A stretch of 64,000 bases of DNA from Carettochelys insculpta (lineage: Eukaryota; Chordata; Testudines; Carettochelyidae): NCBI RefSeq assembly GCF_033958435.1, contig NC_134138.1:11048001-11112000 (forward strand), read 5' to 3'. Position numbers and translations under genes: made by a program. The notes beneath the pieces were generated by a model that saw nothing but the letters and a program-made list of their open reading frames with translations, made no database searches and was not told where the DNA came from. Shown piece after piece: positions 1 to 11,502 of this stretch (position 1 is the first letter of the stretch; each line of letters begins with the position of its first letter).

Positions 1-133
1 CCCCTGCTCTAAGCAGGGCCAAACCCATCAGATCAGCCCTGTCAGGGCTTTGTCGAGGTGAGACTTAAACACCTCCAGGGATGGAGACTCCACTACTTCC
101 CTGGGTAGACCATTCCAAAGCTTCACCACCCTC

Positions 134-1754
134 CTAGTGAAAAAGTTTTTTCCTAATGTTCAACCTGGACCTTCCCAGCCGCAACTTGAGACCATTGTTC
201 CATGTTCTGCCATCCGTGACCACTGTGAACAGCCTCTCTCCAGCCTCTTTGCAACCTCCCTTCAGTAAGTTGAAGGCTGTTATCAAGTCCTCCCTCAGTC
301 TTCTCTTCTGCAGACTAAACAGTCCCAATTCCCTCAACCTTTCTTCATAAGTCATACGCTCCAGCCCCCTAATTATTTTGGTCACCCTCCGCTGGACCCT
401 CTCCAGTGTATCCATGTCCTTCCTATAATTGGGGGCCCAGAACTGGACACAATACTCCAGATGCGGCCTCACCAAAGCCGAATAAAGAGGAACAGTCACT
501 TCTTTGGATCTACTGGCAGCACTCCTATTGATGCAAGCTAATATGCCATTAGCCTTCTTGGCTACAACGGCACACTGTTGACTCATGTCCAGCTTCTCGT
601 CCACTACAACTCCCAGGTCCTTTTCTGCAGAACTACTACCGAGCCAGTCGGACCCCAGCCTGTAACAATGCTTGGGATTCTTCCGGCCCAAGTGCAGGAC
701 TCTGCACTTGTCCTTATTGAACCTCATCAGATTTCTTGCGGTCCAGTCTTTCAATTTGTCTAAGTCACTCTGGACCCTGTCCTTACCCTCCAGCATATCT
801 ACCTCTCCCCCTAGCTTAGTGTCATCCGCAAACTTGCTGAGGGTGTAATGCAACCCTTCATCCAGGTCATTGATAAATATGTTGAACAGAACAGGACCCA
901 GAACCGAACCTTGGGGCACTCCACTAGAAACCGACCACCATCCTGACATCGAGCTGTTGATCACTACCTGCTGGGCCCAACCTTCTAGCCAGCTTTCTAT
1001 CCACCTTACCTTCCATTTATCCAATCCACATTCCTTTAACTTGCCGACAAGAATATTGTGGGAGACCGTATCAAAAACTTTGCTAAAGTCCAGATAAATC
1101 ACGTCCATTGATTTTCCCCTTTCCACAGAGTCAGTTATCTCATTGTAGAAACTAATCAGATTGGTCAGGCGTGACTTGCCCTTCATGAATCCATGCTGAC
1201 TATTCCTGATCACTCTCCTGTCCTCCAAGTGCCTCAAAATGACTTCCTCGAGGAGCCCCTCCATGATTTTTCCAGGGACTGGTATAAAACTGACCAGCCT
1301 ATAGCTCCCTGGATCATCCTTCTTCCCTTTTTTAAAGATGGGCACTACATTTGCCTTTTTCCTATCCTCCGGAAGCTCTCCCGATCTCCACAACTTTTCA
1401 AAGATAATGGCCAAGGGCTCGTCAACAACATACGCCAACTCCCTCAGAACCCTAGGATGAATTAGGTCCAGGCCCATGAATTTATGTACGTTTAGCTTTT
1501 TTAGATAGCTCCTAAGCTGTTCTTTCCCCACCAAAAGGCTGTCTACCTTCATCCCACAGTGCATCACTTATCGCATTAGTCCGGGAGCTGTCCTTGTCTG
1601 TGAAGACAGAGGAAAAGAAAGCGTTAAGTACTTCAGCTTTCCCTACATCATCTGTCACTGGCTGACCTTCCTTATCCAGTAGGGGCCCCACACCCCCTCT
1701 GATCACCTTCTTGTTGTTAACACGCCTGTAGAAACTTTTCTTGTTATCCTTCAC
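134..1754 (-). pseudogene. CR1 ORF2 reverse transcriptase region (broken)
   Basis: Continuation of the same ORF2. Positions 1754-1512 stay in the endonuclease frame; a frameshift near 1512-1567 then leads into a 477-codon stretch ending at 134. In that stretch the RT motifs are in order: VVPIFKKG (residues 74-81), motif A with DFSKVFD (160-166), motif B GVPQGS (216-221) and motif C FADD (246-249) holding the catalytic Asp pair. The frame stops early, in RKKLFH, where CR1 normally continues through a C-terminal tail; an extra base in an A/T run explains this. Plus-strand frames in the same interval are shadows. Confidence 0.92.
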
Positions 1755-1814
1755 ATTCCTCGCGAGTCCCAGTTTCAGTTGCGCTTTTGCCTTCCTGATA
1801 ACTGCCCTACATTC

Positions 1815-2825
1815 TCAAGCTATACCTTTATATGCCTCCCAAGACATCTGTCCAGATTTCCACTTTTTGTGCCTAAGTTTTCCAAGGATTTCCCCATTAA
1901 GCCAGTCTGCTCTCCTACCATATTTATGTCTCTTGTTGCACATCGGGACAGTTTCTTTCTGCACCTTCAATAGGGCTTCATTAAAATACTGCCAGATTTC
2001 CTGGACTTCTTTTCCCTTCATGGTAGCATCCCAGGGGATTCTGCCCATCACGTTCCTGAAGGAGTCAAAGTCTGCTTTTCTGAAGTCCAAGGTGTGTAAT
2101 TTGCTGCTCTGTTTCCTTCCTTTGGTCAGGATCCTGAAGTCTACCATCTCATGATCGCTGCTTCCCAGATTGTCACTCACCTCTACCTTCCTTATTAGTT
2201 CCTCTCTGTTTGTAAGCAGCAGGTAGAGTGACGCACAATCTCTGGTCGGGTCCTTCAGCAATTGTACCAAGAAGTGATCCCCAACATTCTCCAGAAATTT
2301 CCTGGACTGCTTGTGTACCGCCATATAGGTCTCCCAACAGATGTCAGGGTAATTGAAGTCCCCCATGACAATGAGAGCCTGTGATCTGGAAACTTCTCTC
2401 AGTTGTCCAAAAAAAGTGTTACCTACCTCATCATCCTGATTTGGCAGCCTGTAGCAGACACCAACCACCACATCTCCAGTGCTGCCTACACCACTAAGCT
2501 TGACCCATACATTCTCAACAGGCTTTTCTCCCGCTATGTACTGAAGCTCCAAGCAATCATCGTGCTCTCTTACATACAGTACAACTCCTCCTCCTTTCCT
2601 CCCTTGTCTGTTCTTCCTGAACAATTGATACGCTTTCATGACAGTGCTCCAGTCATGTGAGTCATCCCACCAAGTCTCTGTTATCCCAATCAAGTCATAG
2701 CTTTTGGACTGGGCCAGGACTTCTAATTCCTCCTGTTTGTTACCCAGGCTTCTGGCATTGGTGTACAAACACCTTAGATAACCAGTCAATCTCCCCGCCC
2801 TCACTACTTGAACCAGGGGGTCCAC
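1815..2825 (-). pseudogene. CR1 ORF2 endonuclease region (broken)
   Basis: A 336-codon frame covering the CR1 endonuclease, which nicks target DNA. Visible motifs are TNAR (Asn near residue 23), ITETWW (Glu near 50), KGGGVVLYV (77-85), GDFNYP (155-160) and GSSDHE (221-226); the last two carry the catalytic Asp and His. The frame opens at a GTG, close to the 5' truncation, so it is not a natural start. It ends in a stop near 1813 where the CR1 protein would normally continue. The same frame resumes downstream, so this is a point nonsense mutation rather than the protein end. It is not expected to make active protein. Confidence 0.9.
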
Positions 2826-2837
2826 TTTTGTTGTACA

Positions 2838-3219
2838 TAAAAGCTTTTAAATTTTTCTTCCATTTTTATATTCAACATTATGCTTCTGATTAAATTCAAT
2901 TAGTTTAATCTGAGAAGTAGAAACCTTTACCAGACAAAAGTGGTGCCTCCTTGTTATTAACACAGCTGAGGCTAATTGGAATATTATCGTCTTCTCACTT
3001 TGCCTGGGATTTGTTCAATCCTGAGAAATAAATGCATGGATTAGACGCTTTCACAGGTAACGAACCAGAACGGAAATTTTCCCAGAGATGCAGTTTGCCA
3101 AGTTAAGAATGGTAATAAAAGGTGTCTTTGTTTGATGGGTGGGCAGGGGATATTGACTGAGATAATGTTCTGTGAAATCTTATTAGAAACTGACTGTAGG
3201 GAAAAACCTCTCACAATCT
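2838..3219. other. unassigned AT-rich stretch
   Basis: Lies between the CR1 5' truncation and a hAT-like fragment. No repeat end, motif or credible reading frame was recognised. Confidence 0.5.
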
Positions 3220-3345
3220 CGTATGGGGTCAGCAGCCTTTGGCACGCATGCTAAGAGTGGCACACAAGCTGATTTCTATCAGTTCGCAAGGTGGGAGCTC
3301 AGCCCCTCCTCCCATATGAGTGCATACTGAAAGATCAAAACCAAC
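3220..3345 (+). mobile_element. hAT-like element fragment
   Basis: Begins with GGGGTCAGCAGCC, matching the terminal repeat of better-preserved copies at 41518, 55388 and 63692, followed by a GGCACGC/GGCACAC stretch typical of that family. The other end is not recognisable, so the limits are approximate. Confidence 0.5.
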
Positions 3346-3363
3346 ATTCTCTTTCTACTCTAG

Positions 3364-3629
3364 GGGTGCGTCTACACTAGGAACTAACTTTGAAGTTAGG
3401 TGCTTCTTCAAAGTAACCAGCAGAGAGTCTACATGTTTTCCCTTACTTTGTTTGAAGTTAACTTCGGAAGTAAGGGAGCCCAACCTCGAAGTCCTTACTC
3501 ATTCCCAGGAATGGAGTAGTGTCCTACTTTGAAGTCTAACTTTGAAGTGAGAGTGTGTAGATGCTCAACTTTGAAGTCTGTTACTTCAAAGATGTACTTC
3601 AAAGTTATTTTAGTAGAGTAGACATGGCC
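3364..3629. mobile_element. GTCTACAC-type TIR element with TAG duplication
   Basis: A 266-bp element starting GGGTGCGTCTACACT and ending AGTAGACATGGCC. It is flanked on both sides by TAG (3361-3363 and 3630-3632). The interior is rich in CTTTGAAGT and its complement, so it folds back on itself. It has no coding capacity and is non-autonomous. The 3-bp duplication and GG-starting ends suggest the PIF/Harbinger superfamily, but this is inference. Confidence 0.75.
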
Positions 3630-3632
3630 TAG

Positions 3633-5040
3633 GCTACTTCTCTTTTACTTGGAAAACCCCATGGCCTGATTCTAGCCTCACAAACACTGGTGTAGAGGGA
3701 AATGGAGCTGCAAGTGAAATCAAGGGTGTCATGTTGGTGTAGATGAGCAGAGAAGGAACACCCTATCTGGTCCCTTATGTGTTGGAGTCCTTTATTACAG
3801 TAGCTCAATAGATACCCTGAAGACTATGATATTGATGCCTGATTCTTCTCCCATGGAACCCAGGGTAAAATCCCATTTGCAAACTACCACACTGTGTTGT
3901 GCATGACAGAGCTTACCTCCACAAATGGTCAAGTTAACTCAACTCTACGTGAACTATAAATGGACTACTCATAGTAGAAGGATCTACTCAAAATAAGAAA
4001 GGATCTTGTAGTTTGGCCCATTGGATCAGTACAAATGTGAGGATTTGTCTTGTAATTATTTTGATGGAAATAAGTCCTTTTCACTGAAGAATTTTCAAGA
4101 GCTTCATAAACTGCTAATTACAAAATGTCATGTGACCTTCATAAAGTAGACATCACCCCATTTTACAGATGAAAACACTGAGGCTCAACAAGCCAGGACT
4201 GAACATGGGAACATCCTATATATTTTGATTAAATAACTTTAAAAGATGCCCCCCCCAGCTCTTGATGCTGTAACACACCATTAGAGATGTAATTAAATCT
4301 CAGCAACATCATAGTGATCATTTCAACAGGAACCCAACCAGACACCCTCCTACACATGCTCCATTCCTCTCTTCATTGTCTAGGAAGTACATCCTCAGCC
4401 TTACCTATAAATGCAGCTGAACAGATGTCTTTTTCTTCACGTTCCAAAAAAAAAAAACTAAATTTGGACTACTTTGGAACAAGATCACTTTGTTAATACC
4501 CAGATCCTGTTTCCTTATCTGTCTCCCAGATCACTGTTTTCACAGGAGTCGGCTAGAACAGTTGAGTGGGTTTTTTTCATTAACTCCTCCCACTTCTCTG
4601 GATCCTGGACTTCCATTGATGTCAGCTTGTTCGAGGCACTAGTTGAGCTCAAGACACATGAAATCCCAAGGGCTTTTTACCCAATATATCTATTTCAAAT
4701 CCACATGTGAGCAAATGAGTCTGAGATAATTGAAACATAAAATCAATGATAATTACTTTGTGCTTAGAAACATTCCTCAGTAATTTTGCCCCTGCCTTTA
4801 GCAATATTCCAGGTAAAACTCACCCCGCCACATCTTTTCTTCCTCCCTCTTTACACTCTACTTAACACAAGCATTTATTTTCTTTTATTACTTTAGCATT
4901 GCTTCACCCACCTCTCTTTCTTCAAAGCAATTGGATTATTTATTTGGAGCCCAGCACCTGAACTATTCTGACTGCTGTGCCAGTTAACAAGACTTTAGCT
5001 CGTTGGCTGCCTCCCATTCATTTGTGCATTGTATTCTAAG
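3633..5040. other. unassigned stretch with one MIR scrap
   Basis: Apart from the MIR-like fragment near 4145, no repeat or exon was recognised. A 12-base A run lies near 4446. The frames in it have no recognisable domain. Confidence 0.45.
4143..4200 (-). mobile_element. MIR-like SINE fragment
   Basis: Reads CATTTTACAGATGAAAACAC followed by TGAGGCTCA, the reverse complement of the well-known MIR 3' region. Only about 60 bp is left, as expected for an ancient amniote SINE. Confidence 0.6.
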
Positions 5041-5934
5041 CTGTCAAGGCTGATCCCCCACTCTGGTACTTCCAGTGCCGAAAGCTGAGGGCCCATAAGA
5101 ACTTTTAAGTACCCTGCTACTAAAGGCTTACGCTTAAAAACCTCCCCAAGGTCACAGACTCCCTGATCCTGAGTAACACAAAGCCACCAATGAAGTGCAA
5201 AACCCCTTTTTGAAAACCCAGGAAGATACCCTTGGGATGTCTGCCTGTGGGGTAACCCCAAGCTCTTAACCCCCCCATTAGGAGAGAGCTCGAAAACAAT
5301 CTGCAATTTCTTAACAGCTGACATTTCATTCACAGGCATGTGCACACAGAACAGCCTGCCTTCTGGGACACAGGAATTAGATTATAGTCTTGAAAAGATG
5401 ATTTTATTAACAAAACAAAGAAGACATACTTGGCAAATAGACCTAGTTGATAAGCGTTGCAGAGCAACTGTAAACAGGTAGATTAAGGCACAGAGAAATA
5501 TTTCCCTGTGATTCAGTTTAAAAGTTGCAGTGTACAAGGAGTACATAAATCAGCCAGAGAAGCCCCAGAAACCAAACCCAAAATTAAAACCAATAACTTG
5601 ATTGCATCTAACTAAACATCTCTTTTCTTACTCACCTATCTCTTCTCACAAGATTTAATCTTTTCCAGGTATGGATTTTATTGAGAAATCCCATACCTGG
5701 TTTCTGGCTCATTTCATCTTGGAATCTCTCCTCTGGCCACCCAAAAAATACTGCCAGGCTGATTCCTGATTCCAATTGAGATTTCACTCTGTCTTCCTGT
5801 TGGCTCACTTGGCTGCCTACAACACTTGCTGGAAATATTCAGGGTCCTGCTATCTCTGGGTTTAACCCTTTATGGGTAATTTAGTTACCTGAATGTCTGG
5901 AAGGTCTAGGAAAGGGTAACGACCTTCCCACTCA
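5041..5934 (-). mobile_element. probable solitary retroviral-type LTR
   Basis: An 0.9-kb non-coding block starting TGTCAAGGC and ending CATTACA on the plus strand. Read on the minus strand it therefore starts TG and ends CA, as LTRs do. On that strand there are AATAAA signals near 5680 and 5405, and an early segment that resembles turtle LTRs from memory. No gag, pol or env is next to it, so it would be a solo LTR. No clean target duplication was found; the limits and class are inference. Confidence 0.45.
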
Positions 5935-5996
5935 TTACACAAGTAATCCCAATTTCACATACCTGGTTCAAAGGGAGGTGAGTGCAGTGGGGGAGG

Positions 5997-6214
5997 TCCA
6001 GGTTAGATATAAGGAAAAATGATTTCACCAGGAGGGTGGTGAGGCACTGGAATGCATTACCTAGAGAAGTGGTGGATTCTCCATCCCTAGAGGTTTTTAA
6101 GCCCCAGCTTGACAAAGCCCTGGCTGGGATGATTTAGTTGAGGTTGATCCTGCTTTAAGAAGGGAGCTGGACTTTATGACCTCCTGAGGTCTCTTTCAGC
6201 CCTAGGATATTATG
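5997..6214 (+). mobile_element. CR1 3' end
   Basis: Matches the 3' region of CR1: AGGAGGGTGGTGAGGCACTGG, then the block around GAGGTTTTTAAG and GACCTCCTGAGGTCTC, ending near GGATATTATGA. This is a 5'-truncated copy of about 218 bp without coding capacity. Confidence 0.85.
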
Positions 6215-7437
6215 ACACCCCTCAGCTGCAGTGAAATGGCTTGGCATTACCTTTTGCAAAATAACCATTTCCTAGGGGGGGATAGCAGTGCTGGTTGATG
6301 GTCAGTCAGTCCATCACCTTGTCTCAGAAGGTGATACTGTTGCTACATCAGCTGCGTGTTAAAGCCAGCCTGGAGAACAGTGCGCTGCAGTAGCAGTTTT
6401 GCCGTATATGCTCTGGAAAAATGGGACAATACAGGTGAAAGGTAATCAGGACCTGAAGAATCTGAAGCGTGAGGAAAGGCTAATGTAGGCCACTAGAGGA
6501 CTTCACTGGGAATTTTTCAGGTTGCAAATGGGGTGAAAAGACTCAAGAGAGATTCGTGGTTTGTTGATTGTTAAAGCCTGGCTGTGGAATCAAAAAACGA
6601 GGGGGGAAGGAATCTAAGATCATTACGGGTGGGGTGACTTAAAGCAAAGGATAACAGATGTGCCTAACAAACACCCATTTGAGCAGGAGTTTAAGGGAAA
6701 GCATACAAGGCTCCATCTCCCCTTCTCACTGAGCTCTGATCACTGCCAGGTCCAAGGTGAGCCCATCCTAGGGCTTGTGTATCTAAGGGATGTTTGCATT
6801 TTCTCATGGTTCCCTATGGTTGTTGTTCCAACCAGAGATTATCTGAGCCCATCATCGCGTTATAGCCATGCCCTCAGGTAGACCTTCTATGTCAGACACC
6901 TGGAAAGAGATGGTATGGGGTTGGCTGTACAGACTCAGGACTACCCACAAATTCCCTCATGCAAGAGGAGTTCTCCGCTGCCGCTTTAGGTCAGCTTTAC
7001 AGGGAGCATGAGGCAAGACTGGCCCTCAACATGTTCAAGAAATACTGAGATTTGTTTCTGGATTCAGAGCCATTTGAAGGATATAGTCGCCACGGTGCCT
7101 TAACTGAGCTGAGGTAGGTGCTCTGGGCTGCACAATTTGTCCCTGCACCTAACATGTCGGATTTGCTCATGCATTAGCTCTCAGCAAGGCACAAACAGAA
7201 CCTCATCCTCCTGCGAGGTTTCTGCATTCGCACTGTTCCCAGGTAGGTGTATCTGTGAATGGAAGGTCAACTTTGTGACTCTGGACAGCTTGTTTAATGA
7301 GGTCCTCACCTCTCACCCCTGTTCAAGGCCCGGTATATTTGAAGCTGTTGGTGGCTCTTATTGTTGACCTTTGAGAGTGTGCCTTAGGAAGTGCAGAACT
7401 TATGTTGCAAACGTGGCTTTAAATAACTGGACACTGA
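6215..7437. other. unassigned stretch
   Basis: No repeat end, RNA gene or convincing exon recognised. Short open frames here lack any known motif. Confidence 0.45.
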
Positions 7438-7651
7438 GGGTCTGTCTGCATGGCCGCGGGGAGTCCGCCTCCCAGCCTGGGCAGACAAACCTACACACGA
7501 GAGCAGGACTCATGATAGAATAGTAAAACTACTTGGATTCAGAGGCCTGAGCTCAGGTGGCTAGTGTCCACTGTGCTCTTATGAGTGCTGCTCGCGTAGG
7601 TCTGCCCAAATGGGGGGAAGTGTCCCTTCCAGTTACAGTGCAGACAGACCC
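7438..7651. mobile_element. TIR element, GGGTCTGTCT type
   Basis: Starts GGGTCTGTCTGCATGGC and ends GTGCAGACAGACCC, giving imperfect inverted termini about 214 bp apart. The interior is GC-rich. No duplication of the target could be read, so the assignment is tentative. The frame across it has no known domain. Confidence 0.5.
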
Positions 7652-8489
7652 TACAGGCCCAGGTGTGGGGCAGAAGAGGAGGAGAAAATGGAAGGTACGT
7701 GACTTCCCACTTGTGTGGCAGCTGCTGGGTGCCATCTTGGTCATCGTCAGAGCCCTGCAGAGATGGACAAGTGAGTCTCTTCAGCTGCAGCTGAAGAACC
7801 AGGCGGTGAGGAAGGGGGCCGCAACAGGCTCATCCTTTGGGGATAAGGGACAGCAGGGCCCACAACACACACACTGCCCAGTGGGTTGTATTCCCGCTCG
7901 CTGCATGGTGGAGTGTCTGCCAGTGCTAAGGCCAGAGCCACACCGCACAAAGCAGACGTACTTGGGCGGGCAGGGGATCACTGTGCTTCCTCACCCCCCA
8001 TGCAGCAATAAGTGCCAGCAGGGCCACACCCACCCAGCAAAGGGGCCTCTGGTCTGGGGGGCTTCAAGTTACATGTGCCCCAGCTGGAAACCTCTTTAGC
8101 AGGGGCCAGTTGTTTGCTCTGCCAAGAACCAGTCTCTGCTCTGAGCGCCATCGCTGCTGCGTTGGCCCGATTCTCCTATGGAGGGTTTTGTGCCGTTTTC
8201 TGGCCAGAGGACAAGAGCTGGAAGAGGCAGCCTGGCAAATTTCTCTCCAGGTGCTGAGCACCTCCATTCCTGTTTAAATGAATGCCACATCCCTATTGCA
8301 AGAGGCTCTGTACAATCATTGATGAAGACACCGGACCCTGTCCCCAAGCTTAAACCTAACAAAGCATGTGAGCTACCTTGGGTATGGGATAAGTGATACA
8401 GTCAAATACACTCTGTGTTATGTAAATGTAACCACTGAGACAACCTACGAGAGAGAATGACATCTTTTCTACAGGCTTAGTAGGGAGCC
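7652..8489. other. unassigned stretch
   Basis: GC-richer than its surroundings. Overlapping frames on both strands, none ATG-started over its full length or with a known domain, suggest chance openness from base composition. Confidence 0.4.
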
Positions 8490-8590
8490 AGCTGGCTTTT
8501 TATCTCCTAGGGTTGAGGCACATGGCTTTAACCCCTAAGGTTACCGGTTCAATCCCTCCTGCTGCTGAATGGGGGTCTGTCATCCTTACA
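8490..8590 (+). mobile_element. tRNA-derived SINE fragment (tentative)
   Basis: Contains GGTTCAATCCC, an RNA polymerase III B-box, preceded at tRNA-like spacing by GTTGAGGCACATGG. The cloverleaf is not complete, so this is a decayed tRNA-derived SINE rather than a tRNA gene. Confidence 0.4.
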
Positions 8591-10385
8591 CAAATAAAAC
8601 ACTACTGAAAGAAAATGGCTCTTATTGTGAATAGGTAACAATGCTGACTCAGCCTAGCCATGTCTTCTTCTTCTATTGCCCTGGAACAAACCCCACGTGT
8701 CTGCTTGCAAGATTCAAAATCTGGCTCCTAGCCACAGCACTAGAAAGGACTGGCTGCAGTCAGAGGAGAGCATTGATTCAGACCATCCCAATCCCAGGAA
8801 GTCCCAGGGGTGCCTACCTTCCTGATGAGGAGCATGATAAATGTATGCTTGTTTCATGCTACCGTGCAGCCTGTGTGTGAAGCAGTGCAGAATAATAAAA
8901 GCTGCTGCAGCCTGAAATGTCAGCTCTGAGAGGCACCCACAGTGAAAATCTTGTGCCATCACAGATGGAGTCTGATGACTCTCAATAATTCTCAAGCAAT
9001 GGAATAATTATTCTGCACCTTTGTGTGTATTTGAAGGTACAGCATAGTTTCACTTAAGACATGTCCATGCGTGACAGCCATTAGTAACAATACCTCATGC
9101 AAAGATTTATGCAGTGGGAGGGAATATTGATCTAGCCAAGTGTGTTATAAGCAATTTATCTGACCTGGCTGCCTGATACAACATAGTTTTTGAAGCTACT
9201 AATTGTGCAGTATAAGCTTAATTCCGCCTCCATTGCAATCAATGGAAACCCTTCCACTGACATCAATAGACTCGCTTGTAACTTGCCCCCCTTAACTATT
9301 AAGCAGCTGTTGCATTGCAGCAGTTAGTAGCATTCGGGAGGTGAATGAACAGAGACAGTTTCCATCTTGTGCTATTGAAGCTGACATCTTTAGAAAATAG
9401 GGGTGCAGAGCTGCCTGACACAGAGGGGCTACCTGAGGGCATGGCTGGAGAACACGGGGCTCAGATCATCTCTGGTTGGAATAACTATGCTGCATGTGTG
9501 TTTTCTTTGTGTGCTCAGTGGGGCCGACAGCCATTGCAGGCTCTGGAGCCAGGTGGGAGGGGGGCCTGACTCCATGCCCTGAAAGGGGTGGGGCCAAGAG
9601 TGGATGGGCGGGGCCTATGGAAGTCAGCCCTTAGTGCCACTCAGATTGCGGTGCTGCTCCCCCAGAGCTGTGTGGAGCGGAAGCAGTTTCAAAAGGTCCC
9701 AGAGCTCCAGCCACTACCCCTTTGAGATGTTGGGCTAACAGAGCAAATGCCTCCTTATGCCTTCAACCCCCTTGCCCCCATCAGTGGGCCTGTGTGTGCT
9801 GCACTGGCTCTGTCCAGACAGCCCATACAGAAGGCTCCCATTGAACTGCCCAATAACCGCAGTCCCTTTACTAGCAAAAGTATTTGGCCAGGCTTATTGT
9901 CAATGAAGCAAGTTCATAATATCTCCACAGGCCCTGCTGGGTGCTAGGAGCTGTATGCCTGTGACAATGCACACACCTCAGTAAGGGGTGGGACTTCCCA
10001 CTGCCCCCTAAGCTGGACAAAGACATTCCATGTGAGACCCCTCTTGATACACCAGTGCAAACAAGTGTTGCCTGTCTGGCACAGTTAGCTACTGTCCCCG
10101 CATGTGACTTGTTTCCACCCAGTACCTTATGTGTTGACTTGGTCAAAACATCTCTACTCCTCTGTAGGGAGTGAAGGGAGGGCCTGGCAGTGCAGGGGCT
10201 AAATGGAGCCTGCCTGCCCAATTAGCCCCACCCCATTTCACCTGCAGCCTGCATCAGGCCTGGAGGCAGGATAAAAGAGGGAAACTAACCCAGGTCAGGG
10301 CTGACCAGCAAAGAGGCAGTCTGGAGAACTACCGGGGGGCCTGGCACAGAGTGGCAAGAGGGGTCAGACTCCCCCCAACCTCCAG
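8591..10385. other. unassigned stretch
   Basis: No exon or clear element. The area around 9590-9700 (GGGGCGG-rich, then a segment like those at 24780 and 57560) looks like scraps of a dispersed repeat, but no ends were found. Confidence 0.4.

Positions 10386-10419
<34 letters not shown>
10386..10419 (+). repeat. (CA)n microsatellite
   Basis: About 17 uninterrupted CA units. It produces runs of Thr-His or Cys-Val in overlapping frames, which are not genes. Confidence 0.95.
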
Positions 10420-10420
<1 letters not shown>

Positions 10421-11300
10421 ACGGCAGCAGGAGCTGTGGGAAGCAGTGCAGCCTGGTTGGGAGATGGTGGTGGAATGGAGCACGTGCTGGGTTGCTCCAT
10501 TTACTGCAGCTCCTGCTCTCATGGAGAGGTCAGGGGGCTCATTTCCTGCTGTGCCGCCCACTCAGGTCATCCCCTAAGTCATGTTTTTCAGGAGAGGGAA
10601 GGACTGCAATGGAGAAGGTGGAAAAGGGGCAGGAAGAGGCACGGAGCAGGCACGGGGCTTGGCAGAAGAAGAAGGGTGGAAGCAGAGCAGGGCAGGAGAA
10701 GGTAAGGCAGAGGATGAGGCCTGGGGAAGGGAGGGGGGTTGTCATGAGCCCTACATGCTCCTAGGGATGGCCCTGGCCCATAGCCATAGACATTAGGTGA
10801 TGCTGCCAAACTGTGCCCCGCTGTACCAGAGATAGGTGCACAGAGACTCACACTCTGCACACATGCATTTTTCAGTGCATAGGACCCCCTGTAGAGGGAC
10901 ATTTCATCAACCAGCCAAGTGTCCAAGCTCCTGCCATTACTGGGATGGACCCTCAAGTGCTCTGCTCGTTTCATTCAGTAGCTCGGCACTGGAAGGGCAG
11001 GCAGCTATCGCGTGATGTGAGTTTGACCCTACACCCTCTGACACACTGGGGCACGTCTGTGAAAAATATGAAGTCTGGATACAATTTAGGATTGTCGCTG
11101 TGGGGAAGTATAACTGCCAGGCTAACAACTCCAAACTACTTGCATGACAAGTTTGTTTGAGTAACTCCTGCATTTGCCTAAGGGTCTAATAGGGGATCCT
11201 TCACCATGTACCACTTTTGATTGACATGTCATTGTAACTTGTTGAGTATGAGATGGGAATTGGCAGTCTGGGTCCATTGTTTCTTTTCATGGACTCATCA
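10420..11300. other. unassigned stretch with purine-rich patch
   Basis: Positions 10600-10740 are almost all G and A on the plus strand. Otherwise nothing recognised. Confidence 0.45.
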
Positions 11301-11502
11301 GTCATAGAACTGTAGAATCCTGGGGCTGGAAGGGACCTCAGGAGGTCATCAAGTCCAGCCCCCTGCCCAAAGCAGGACCAACCCCAACTAAATCATCCCA
11401 GCCAGGGCTTGTCAAGCTGGGACTTAAAAACCCCTAGAGATGGAAATTCCACCGCCTCTCCAGGTAACACATTGCAGCGTTTCACCACCCTCCTGGATCA
11501 AG
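11301..11502 (-). mobile_element. CR1 3' end
   Basis: Reverse complement of the CR1 3' region: begins GTCATAGAACTGTAGAATCC on the plus strand and runs to TTTCACCACCCTCCTGG. It is 5'-truncated. Confidence 0.88.

Larger units (their letters stand above)
1..2837 (-). mobile_element. CR1 LINE, 5'-truncated, minus strand
   Basis: Non-LTR retrotransposon of the CR1 clade. Read on the minus strand it gives an AP-type endonuclease, then a reverse transcriptase, then a 3' part that runs off the window start. CR1 identity comes from the protein motifs and from the 3' region, which resembles the many CR1 ends elsewhere in the window. ORF1 and the 5' UTR are absent, so the copy is 5'-truncated near 2830, as is usual for target-primed insertion. 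The coding region has few lesions: one in-frame stop near 1813 and frameshifts near 1512-1567 and 134-150. It is therefore younger than the CR1 scraps elsewhere. Its 3' terminus and target duplication lie outside the window. Confidence 0.93.

Noticed and set aside
156..2893. Several plus-strand frames across the window start.
   Set aside because: They are antisense shadows of the CR1 endonuclease and reverse transcriptase.
7557..8099. A 180-codon plus-strand frame.
   Set aside because: It starts at GTG inside a TIR element, has no recognisable domain, and overlapping frames on the other strand are equally open.
8490..8590. A functional tRNA gene.
   Set aside because: Only the B-box is good; acceptor and anticodon stems do not pair. 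A SINE scrap is more likely.
10171..10764. A 197-codon frame containing a run of Thr-His.
   Set aside because: The run is the CA microsatellite at 10386-10419 and the rest is G/A-rich DNA.
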